Of a stretch of 56,559 bases of DNA, positions 48,669 through 55,064 are shown piece after piece (within the stretch, counting starts at the first letter, position 1; each line of letters begins with the position of its first letter). The notes below the pieces were generated by a model. It was not told the DNA's origin. It saw only the letters and a program-made list of their open reading frames with translations, and did not search any database. A program made the position numbers and the translations under genes. The stretch is from Lachnospiraceae bacterium (GTDB lineage: Bacteria; Bacillota; Clostridia; Lachnospirales; Lachnospiraceae), in assembly GCA_016290905.1 (NCBI GenBank), contig JAEEVO010000008.1, positions 1 through 56,559 of the forward strand, given 5' to 3'.

Positions 48669-49730
48669 TTACATATCTTCATAAGCCACAACTATGTTGA
48701 CTTCATTTTCCTCGGCGAATTTAAGAGCCTTGTCGGCAAGATTTATCGTAACATGATAATCTCCGCCAAGATAAATTGCCACACCGATTGAAACCTTGAA
48801 CGGATACTCAAGCTCGGTTTTCCTCTCAACCTTTGAACGTATACGTTCGCCGATTTCCTTCGTACGGGCAAGCCCCTGCTCGGGAACGATGATGAGGAAC
48901 TGCTCATCTCCCATACGGATGCACACATCCCCACCCCTGGTACAGAACTTTATGATCTCATAAAGCTCCTTAATAATGGCGTCGCCCGCATCATGTCCGA
49001 AATTCTCGTTTATCTTCCTGAAATCGTTGATATCGATAAGAATGAATCCCGCTTTCTTATAGTCAAGCTCATTGCTCTCTTCCATGCAAAGCATCTTCAG
49101 CTTTGTACGGTTGAAAGCCCCTGTGAGCTGATCGTGAAGCGAGATATCTTCAAGCTTCTTGCTGATATTATACTGCTCCGCATACGCATTCTCGAAAATA
49201 ACCTCAAAAACACATACAGAAACAAGACCCGCACCGCCAAGCGAGACGATCGTATCTATTTTTGACATATTGTTAACACATATGGCAAATACAATCTCTG
49301 CAGCCATAAGCAAATGGCAGAAGCAATGCAGATTCTTGGGCGCACTGATGCCTGCAACTACATAAACAAGATGCATGACAAGAAAAGTCTCCCTCAGCGC
49401 GGAAGAATCACCTATGACAGTGTGAGCCCATATTACCGACAACATGCAGGCATGGATCATAACATAAGAAAATGGTGCCATGATTTTATACGATGATACA
49501 TGCTTGAATGTGTAGAGATAAAGACCAAGCGGAACCAGTATCAGAAAACGCGGTAAAACCGTCTCCTTTGAGAACCCGTTGACCATCGAACAATCCGAAA
49601 CAAAGAACGTCATCTCGATAATGCACGTAATGATGATCATCCAGACTGTCAGATCCTTAAAATGGTCGTACTTGCACTGATAAAAGTCATTCCGCTTTTC
49701 TCTGGGTATAATCGCGGGTTTTAATAGCAT
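48669..49730 (-). CDS. Membrane GGDEF-domain protein with degenerate motif
   Basis: This 353-residue protein has about six N-terminal membrane helices (about 28-190) and a GGDEF domain (about 200-350) with DQLTGAFNRTK, IDINDFRKINENFGHDAGD and, at the signature, RMGDEQFLIIVPE. An active diguanylate cyclase would read R-x-GGDEF or GGEEF; here it is GDEQF, so the second Gly and the metal-binding Glu positions are changed. Cyclic-di-GMP synthesis is therefore doubtful and a sensory or binding role is possible. ATG 49730 has GGGAG 8 nt upstream, preferred over TTG five codons earlier. Confidence 0.85.
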   Translation of the reverse strand: MLLKPAIIPREKRNDFYQCKYDHFKDLTVWMIIITCIIEMTFFVSDCSMVNGFSKETVLPRFLILVPLGLYLYTFKHVSSYKIMAPFSYVMIHACMLSVIWAHTVIGDSSALRETFLVMHLVYVVAGISAPKNLHCFCHLLMAAEIVFAICVNNMSKIDTIVSLGGAGLVSVCVFEVIFENAYAEQYNISKKLEDISLHDQLTGAFNRTKLKMLCMEESNELDYKKAGFILIDINDFRKINENFGHDAGDAIIKELYEIIKFCTRGGDVCIRMGDEQFLIIVPEQGLARTKEIGERIRSKVERKTELEYPFKVSIGVAIYLGGDYHVTINLADKALKFAEENEVNIVVAYEDM

Positions 49731-49762
49731 ATATTTCTCTCCCAAAAAGTATTAAATTAGAA

Positions 49763-49870
49763 AAGCATCATACATAATTATTTTACTCCTTTTTAAGCAA
49801 AAATACAACATATTTTTTAATTATTATGATTGCCTTATTGTAATCGGGTCGAAAATATAGTATGATGCTT
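49763..49870. repeat. 11-bp inverted repeat flanking the GGDEF promoter
   Basis: AAGCATCATAC (49763-49773) and GTATGATGCTT (49860-49870) are exact inverse complements 86 bp apart. The AT-rich interior holds the promoter at 49780-49808. Confidence 0.6.
49780..49808 (-). promoter_or_regulatory. Promoter of the GGDEF/J-domain unit
   Basis: TTGTAT, 17 nt, TAAAAT on the minus strand, with a start near 49773, about 43 nt before the ATG. Confidence 0.6.
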
Positions 49871-49885
49871 ACATTGAAGAACACT

Positions 49886-50006
49886 TTAAGCCTTCCCTCA
49901 GAGTAATGCAGACTGGTACGGTGGATGCGAAGCAGCCGGACTACGCGAAGGCTTTAAGCCTTCCCCTTCGAGGGGAAGGTGGCTGCGAAGCAGCCGGATG
50001 AGGTGT
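49886..50006 (+). repeat. CCTTCCCC-GGGGAAGG dispersed-type repeat, one intact and one decayed unit
   Basis: The intact unit (49952-50006) has the hairpin CCTTCCCC-TTCGA-GGGGAAGG followed by GGCTGC-GAA-GCAGCC and GGATGAGG. The decayed unit (49886-49945) keeps CTTTAAGCCTTCCCT and GATGCGAAGCAGCCGGA. Sequences of this kind are common in Clostridia intergenic regions. The rest of the 375-nt gap between the GGDEF gene and the transglutaminase-like gene holds the inverted repeat above and about 95 nt with nothing I recognise. Confidence 0.65.
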
Positions 50007-50105
50007 AATCAATATCTTTAACCGGCACAACAAGATCCCTTACCGGCACTTCACGACTACAGACATCTATAAAATCAATTAAAAGACCGAAAGGATTATA
50101 GATAT

Positions 50106-51212
50106 ATGAATAAGAACATTATAAATCAATTATGTACGGACGGCGAAATATCCCTTGAAACCGAAGTCAGTATTGAATTCCGCATAAAGGACAGCTCATT
50201 TCGCCCCGGAACCGTCAGGATCCATCTGCCCGCACCGGTAAATGCTTCATGGCTTAAAGAAGGCCGGCTCATAGACTCAGAACCCTTCTTCAGGATGATG
50301 AGCGTCGAGGACTTCCCGCAGAGAAGTGCATATTTCAACGAAATACTCCCCGAGAACGAAATCTTCTCGATTGGCTACGGCTTCACTTCTGTACACAAAT
50401 ATCTCAAGCCCGATATCAGCCTTATTGACTCAGTACCTCAAAAAACTTTTGAGGTCGAAGATATCAAACGATTCATGAAGCTGTCACACTGCGGCTGCGA
50501 ATCATATACCGCACTTGCTCCCGATGCCGTAACCATCAGAGACGCTGCACCCTCCGAAGGTCTGACGTTTAAGGATGAGTACTACGCTTTCTTATCCGAG
50601 AACGGAATATCCGTATCCCGTCCAATGGCTGAAAACAATGCCTGCGTATCTGAGAACAAAATATCCGAAACCCTTCCGGGTGCATCGAACAGAGGGACCC
50701 TCGCCCGCAGGATATTCGATCTGATAATAGATAAATACACTCCCGGACCGGATGAAACTTTAAGCATGGCCTTTGTATCCATGTGCCGTATGTGCGGCAT
50801 ACCTGCCAGATGGCAGGGCGGATATGCATCCGGTGACATCGTTCCCGCCGCATCCGGTACCGAAACCGCAGAAACCTCCTTGGGCAATAACAACGTATAT
50901 ACCGGTATCGCCCATGACTGGTGCCTCATACATCTTCTGCCCTACGGCTGGATATATGCCGACCCCGAGTACGCAAAAAATTTCGGAAATGATTATTTCT
51001 TTGGGAACATCGACCCCTTCATGGTACCTACAGCTACCGAACCTTCTGCAAACCTCTATCCTGCAAAAGATTACGAAAGAGCCGACAAAATCTTCAATGT
51101 TCGCGGTGAAGCCGAGCTCATTCCCGGCAAAATGACCGGCTCCGGGCAATACACCGGACGCGGTCTGTCATCAGACGAATTTGAGACCACGGTCCGCCTC
51201 AGACTTGTTTAA
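50106..51212 (+). CDS. Transglutaminase-like domain protein, catalytic Cys not evident
   Basis: This 368-residue protein has no signal peptide. An N-terminal beta-rich region (about 1-115) resembles the bacterial transglutaminase-associated domain. The core domain (about 195-300) has MCRMCGIPARWQGGYASG and IAHDWCLIHLLPYGWIYADPEY, giving the His (HDW) and Asp (ADPEY) of the family. The usual Cys, four residues before the conserved Ala (C-x-x-x-A), corresponds to Thr in DETLSMAFVSM. Catalysis is therefore uncertain. A linker (about 160-195) contains SENGIS and SENKIS repeats. AAAGGA lies 10 nt before the ATG. Confidence 0.75.
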   Translation: MNKNIINQLCTDGEISLETEVSIEFRIKDSSFRPGTVRIHLPAPVNASWLKEGRLIDSEPFFRMMSVEDFPQRSAYFNEILPENEIFSIGYGFTSVHKYLKPDISLIDSVPQKTFEVEDIKRFMKLSHCGCESYTALAPDAVTIRDAAPSEGLTFKDEYYAFLSENGISVSRPMAENNACVSENKISETLPGASNRGTLARRIFDLIIDKYTPGPDETLSMAFVSMCRMCGIPARWQGGYASGDIVPAASGTETAETSLGNNNVYTGIAHDWCLIHLLPYGWIYADPEYAKNFGNDYFFGNIDPFMVPTATEPSANLYPAKDYERADKIFNVRGEAELIPGKMTGSGQYTGRGLSSDEFETTVRLRLV

Positions 51213-51235
51213 TGATTTCTACTTTTAGATCTACA

Positions 51236-51300
51236 GGGATGAATTAAGACAGTTCCTCTTGGCCAGGAAACGGGCAGAGGAATCTGTCTTAATTCATCCC
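51236..51300. repeat. Long hairpin H1
   Basis: Arms GGGATGAATTAAGACAG and CTGTCTTAATTCATCCC pair over 17 bp, and TTCCTCT/AGAGGAA continues the stem to 24 bp with one bulged T. The apex contains GGCCAGGAAACGGGC. The apical 30 nt reappear inverted in hairpin H2 at 51556-51586. It begins 24 nt after the transglutaminase-like stop and has no T run, so it is not a classical terminator. Confidence 0.92.
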
Positions 51301-51337
51301 TTCGTGCATCTATACGATTTTTATGCTACGGCAGATC

Positions 51338-51410
51338 TGTCATCCTGAGCGTCAGCGAAGGATCTTTCTACCTTATATTTAAAAGATTCTTCGCTTCGCT
51401 CAGAATGACA
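51338..51410. repeat. TCATCCTGAG-type repeat, full copy 5
   Basis: TGTCATCCTGAGCG, GCGAAGGATCTTT, a 15-nt AT-rich centre, AAGATTCTTCGCTTCGC and TCAGAATGACA. It lies between H1 and the inverted-unit island. Confidence 0.88.
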
Positions 51411-51415
51411 ATATT

Positions 51416-51698
51416 GGGATGGCATCAGACATTCTCTTTTTTTTTATTTAAACTAAGAGATGGCATCAAATTATTCCTCAGTATTTACATAAACTAAAGG
51501 ATGTCATCAGACATTCTCTCCCCTTTTACATAAACTAAGGGATGGTATATGACATTTCCTCTGCCCGTTTCCTGGCCAAGAGGGAATGTCATATACCATC
51601 CCGTATTATTTCCAAAAATGTCTGATGCCATCCCGCAAAATTATACAGAATGTCATATACCATCCCGATTAATTATAGGGAATATCTGATGCCATCTC
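51416..51698. repeat. Inverted-unit island, exact 41-bp and 32-bp periods
   Basis: Four units starting RRGATGNNATNNNACATT lie at 51416, 51457, 51498 and 51539, exactly 41 bp apart, the first three ending in TAAACTAA. Four units in the opposite orientation end at 51602, 51634, 51666 and 51698, exactly 32 bp apart. The central pair forms hairpin H2. The last unit begins within the stop codon of aspS (TGA followed by GATGGC). The island fills the convergent gap between the transglutaminase-like gene and aspS together with H1 and repeat copy 5. Confidence 0.92.
51539..51602. repeat. Long hairpin H2, centre of the island
   Basis: Arms GGGATGGTATATGACATT and AATGTCATATACCATCCC pair over 18 bp, and TCCTCT/AGAGGG extends the stem with one G-T pair. 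The apex GCCCGTTTCCTGGCC is the inverse complement of the H1 apex. Confidence 0.92.
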
Positions 51699-53463
51699 AC
51701 TCCGCGATTTTGATGTGCACTTCCTTCAACTGCTTCTCAGTTACCTCGCTCGGTGCGCTGCACATAAGATCCTGTGCATTACCGTTCATCGGGAAGCAGA
51801 TAACCTCACGGATCGACTCCTCACCGGTAAGCAGCATGATCATACGGTCAACTCCGGGAGCTGCACCTGCATGAGGCGGTGCTCCGTAACAGAAAGCATT
51901 GTACATAGCAGGGAATTTTGATTTAACCTCTGCCTCGCCGAGACCGACAAGATTGAACGCCTTAACCATGATCTCAGGATCATGATTCCTGACTGCACCT
52001 GAAGCCGACTCATAACCGTTTATAACAAGGTCGTACTGGAAAGCGTTGATGCTCAACGGATCAACCTCTCCTCTTTCAGCCTTCTCAAGTATTTCCATAC
52101 CACCGTCGGGCATAGAGAAAGGATTATGACAGAACTCTAAGGTTCCGGACTCCTCACCTATCTCATACATCGGGAAATCAACTATCCAGCACATCTTATA
52201 CTGTTCCTTATCCATATGATCGGGACAAAGAATACCAAGTTTTGATCTGAGCACGCCTGCTGTCTTCTGTGCAACTGCCTGCGTACCTGCAGCTATACCT
52301 ACGAAACATCCGGGCTTTAAGCCTAATGCTTCGATAACCTTCTCTTTAACCGGCTGAACAAACTTTGCGATACCTCCGACGATCTCGCCCTGCTCATCAA
52401 CACGGAACCAATATGTCTTCTGTGCTGTCTGAACCTCAACATCGGCTACGAGCTGATCGATCTGCTTTCTTGTAGCGGTGAAACCGGGTACGACAGCAAC
52501 CTTTATGCTCTTTTCGGTAAACGGATCAAAGCCGATACTTCCAAGAACCTCCGTTGCATCCTGCAGGCAGAAATCAATACGAAGATCGGGCTTATCCGTT
52601 CCGTATTTCTCCATAGCCTCACGGTAAGGTATACGCTCAAAAGGTGCAGGACTTACCCTCTTGTAAACACCGTACTTTTCAAATACGGGAACAAGAACCT
52701 TTTCCAATACGCCGAGTACATCATCCTGTGTAGCAAAAGCCATCTCCATATCCAGCTGATAAAACTCGCCGGGAGTACGGTCACCACGAGCATCCTCATC
52801 ACGGAAGCAGGGAGCTATCTGGAAGTAGCGGTCAAATCCCGAAGTCATAAGCAGCTGCTTAAACTGCTGGGGTGCCTGAGGAAGTGCATAGAACTTTCCG
52901 GGGAATTTACGGCTGGGAACGATATAGTCTCTTGCTCCCTCGGGTGAAGAAGCTGTAAGAATGGGCGTTGTAATCTCTAAGAAGCCCTCTTCGGTCATCG
53001 AACGTCTGAGTTCAGCAACAACATTGCTTCTTAAAACTATCTTTCTCTTTACATCGGGATTGCGCAGGTCAAGGAACCTGTACTTAAGTCTTGCATTCTC
53101 ATCAGCCTCCTTGGATCTGTTGATCTCGAAGGGCAGCTCGTTGTAGATACATTTTCCGAGGATTTCAATCTTCTCGGGAACCACTTCTATCTCTCCTGTA
53201 GGAAGGTTTGCGTTCTTGCTGCTGCGTTCTCTGACAGTACCGGTAACGGAGATTGTAGATTCGTTATTGATGCCGTCGATGATATTCATCATATCCTCGG
53301 TCTCGATAACAATCTGTGTTGTTCCGTAGAAATCCCTTAATACAAGGAATCCAAGTGTCTTGCTAACCTTACGCATGTTCTCATACCAGCCGCATAAGGT
53401 TACCTTCTTACCTGCGTCTGCAAGGCGAAGCTCGTTACAATTGTGTGTTCTTGACTGTTTCAT
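51697..53463 (-). CDS. aspS: Aspartyl-tRNA synthetase
   Basis: This 588-residue class II synthetase charges tRNA-Asp. It has an N-terminal OB-fold anticodon-binding domain (about 1-105), motif 2 FQIAPCFRDEDARGDRTPGEF, in parts, the bacterial-type GAD insertion (about 290-420) and motif 3 GAAPGVDRMIMLL near the C terminus, with HAGAAPG. Length and GAD domain mark the bacterial type; whether it also charges tRNA-Asn cannot be told. AAGGAG lies 6-7 nt before the ATG. It lies 23 nt after the YcxB-domain gene. Confidence 0.96.
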   Translation of the reverse strand: MKQSRTHNCNELRLADAGKKVTLCGWYENMRKVSKTLGFLVLRDFYGTTQIVIETEDMMNIIDGINNESTISVTGTVRERSSKNANLPTGEIEVVPEKIEILGKCIYNELPFEINRSKEADENARLKYRFLDLRNPDVKRKIVLRSNVVAELRRSMTEEGFLEITTPILTASSPEGARDYIVPSRKFPGKFYALPQAPQQFKQLLMTSGFDRYFQIAPCFRDEDARGDRTPGEFYQLDMEMAFATQDDVLGVLEKVLVPVFEKYGVYKRVSPAPFERIPYREAMEKYGTDKPDLRIDFCLQDATEVLGSIGFDPFTEKSIKVAVVPGFTATRKQIDQLVADVEVQTAQKTYWFRVDEQGEIVGGIAKFVQPVKEKVIEALGLKPGCFVGIAAGTQAVAQKTAGVLRSKLGILCPDHMDKEQYKMCWIVDFPMYEIGEESGTLEFCHNPFSMPDGGMEILEKAERGEVDPLSINAFQYDLVINGYESASGAVRNHDPEIMVKAFNLVGLGEAEVKSKFPAMYNAFCYGAPPHAGAAPGVDRMIMLLTGEESIREVICFPMNGNAQDLMCSAPSEVTEKQLKEVHIKIAE

Positions 53464-53486
53464 TTTTTATCTCCTTAAAGATCTGA

Positions 53487-54848
53487 TCATGCCTGATCCA
53501 TTTTTGACTTTAAAACAATGTGTTTAACAAACTCTTCCCTCTGATCCGCGGGAACCTTCTCTATATCAATGACAAGCGCATGCTCATCCGAAACATACAG
53601 GAGCATTAAGCCATGATAATGTGCCACGCGGAAAATCTGCGGATATATATACTCGGAAATTGAATTAATTCCCGAAAGCGTGAAATACTCATCATAAAAC
53701 CGGTACTCAGCTGTCACAGATTTTTTCTTTTTTATATCATAACGCTTTATCAGGTTCTCCTGCAATTTCTCGTTTGCTGAAAAACGCATATACAGCAGCC
53801 AGCATAAGCATACGATACCGATGACCATGACTACCTTACTTACAGAAGCCGCAGTACCAACTATGACGATATAAACGAGCAGCAGCCCTATATCCCTTAA
53901 TTTACGCCTGAACCATGTGTTGAAAGTACTGTAATCCTTTATCAGTTCCTTATTATATTCGGTCTCCACGGCAAAAAGCAGTGTCTTATCAACCTCTCCG
54001 GCTTCCATCCGCTTACGGAAAGTATAGAGTTTCTCCGAAACCGCATCAACTCTCTTTTTCTTCATCTTCTTACGGTATTTACTGATAAAATACAGTATAA
54101 CCATAAGAACGACACCGGTACCTGCTATGCATCCGAGTACAATGTAAGTCTTATTTACTCTGGCCTCATACTCTTCCCTGGTCATAACGGTGGTCATATG
54201 AACACCGGAAACAACCTTTTCAAGCAATTCCTCCCTGATAAGTCCGGTAAAGTTGGTATTCATGCTGAAACTGATCATCATTCCGTTGACTACCGTCCCG
54301 TAGATGAGCTCCGCATCCTGATTTTCACCAATATTACTGAAATTTAACTTAAACATCATCATTTCGGGATGCTTATAAACCCCGACTTCCGTCTTCATCT
54401 TTTTCTCCGGATCCATTGTTTTTACCTGCGAAGACGAAACAAAGTATTCAACGAGAGTTTGAGCATATTCTGTAATCTGTGCTTCACTGTTCTTTGTTAT
54501 ATCAAACGATTCCAGTGTATCAGCTTCGGATTTTGCGGAAAAATACACGGTACAATGCGTCTCGGGATCGAAATAAGCCGCTTTTATATTATTATCATTA
54601 TAATAATCTGCTCTGTCCGACGGATTGTCTATGTGCGCCTCCGCCCACTTCGGATCGGAATCACTCAATTCCGGCTTTAGCTGGATGAAATTCTCCGGAA
54701 CAGTAATCTCAAGATACTGCATACGATATCTGTCAGTACGGGTACCGCCCGCTTCCGCCTTAACGCTGTAAAAGTTCAGTACATCGGAAAGCAGCAGACA
54801 GAACACAGCTGCAATCATTATGATACTCTTTAATAATCTTCTTTTCAC
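53487..54848 (-). CDS. Membrane protein with C-terminal YcxB-like domain
   Basis: This 453-residue protein begins with a signal-like helix (about 8-30), then an extracytoplasmic region (about 31-240) of no family I recognise, a membrane helix at about 240-262, a charged cytoplasmic loop, two more helices (about 325-365) and a C-terminal YcxB-like domain (about 385-445, YDEYFTLSG and VSDEHALVIDIEKVP). The start is GTG 54848, 5 nt after AAGGAG. It is upstream of aspS and probably in the same transcript. Confidence 0.7.
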   Translation of the reverse strand: MKRRLLKSIIMIAAVFCLLLSDVLNFYSVKAEAGGTRTDRYRMQYLEITVPENFIQLKPELSDSDPKWAEAHIDNPSDRADYYNDNNIKAAYFDPETHCTVYFSAKSEADTLESFDITKNSEAQITEYAQTLVEYFVSSSQVKTMDPEKKMKTEVGVYKHPEMMMFKLNFSNIGENQDAELIYGTVVNGMMISFSMNTNFTGLIREELLEKVVSGVHMTTVMTREEYEARVNKTYIVLGCIAGTGVVLMVILYFISKYRKKMKKKRVDAVSEKLYTFRKRMEAGEVDKTLLFAVETEYNKELIKDYSTFNTWFRRKLRDIGLLLVYIVIVGTAASVSKVVMVIGIVCLCWLLYMRFSANEKLQENLIKRYDIKKKKSVTAEYRFYDEYFTLSGINSISEYIYPQIFRVAHYHGLMLLYVSDEHALVIDIEKVPADQREEFVKHIVLKSKMDQA

Positions 54849-54892
54849 AATTACTCCTTAATGCCGTTACTAATAAAAAAACCTTTCCTACC

Positions 54893-54921
54893 ATTTTACT
54901 TCTCTGCGCCTGTGATGTCAA
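54893..54921 (-). promoter_or_regulatory. Promoter of the YcxB-domain/aspS unit
   Basis: TTGACA, 17 nt, TAAAAT on the minus strand, with the start near 54886, about 38 nt before the GTG. The sequence around the -35 box is shared with the pyr promoter. Confidence 0.72.
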
Positions 54922-54973
54922 ATAGTTTTTTGTTTTCATGGTTATTCTTTTTTATTTTTACACAAAAAAATAC

Positions 54974-54987
54974 ATTGCAAAAGCAAT
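54974..54987 (+). promoter_or_regulatory. Possible operator in the cellobiose phosphorylase promoter
   Basis: ATTGC-AAAA-GCAAT is an exact palindrome overlapping the -35 box TTGCAA. Its place suits a repressor site, but no regulator gene is visible. Confidence 0.4.
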
Positions 54988-55003
54988 ATTTAAATGTTAA
55001 AAT
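54975..55003 (+). promoter_or_regulatory. Promoter of cellobiose phosphorylase
   Basis: TTGCAA, 17 nt, TAAAAT, with the start near 55010 and a leader of about 55 nt. AAAGGA lies 10 nt before the ATG. Confidence 0.65.
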
Positions 55004-55064
55004 TATTGCAGTATGTGCGTAAATGACACGCACAAATATTACAATAAGAAAGGATCCTAAGTTT

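Noticed and set aside
51231-51305. Simple terminator for the transglutaminase-like gene
   Set aside because: The hairpin is strong but is not followed by a T run, and its apex recurs inverted elsewhere; I treat it as a repeat element, although it may still affect transcription.
51416-51698. CRISPR array
   Set aside because: The regular spacing invites this, but the units reverse orientation at the centre, the period differs on the two sides (41 and 32 bp), the intervals are AT-rich and similar to each other, and no cas gene is present.
53464-53486. T-box leader before aspS
   Set aside because: Only 23 nt separate aspS from the upstream gene, and the upstream promoter leader is also too short for a T-box.
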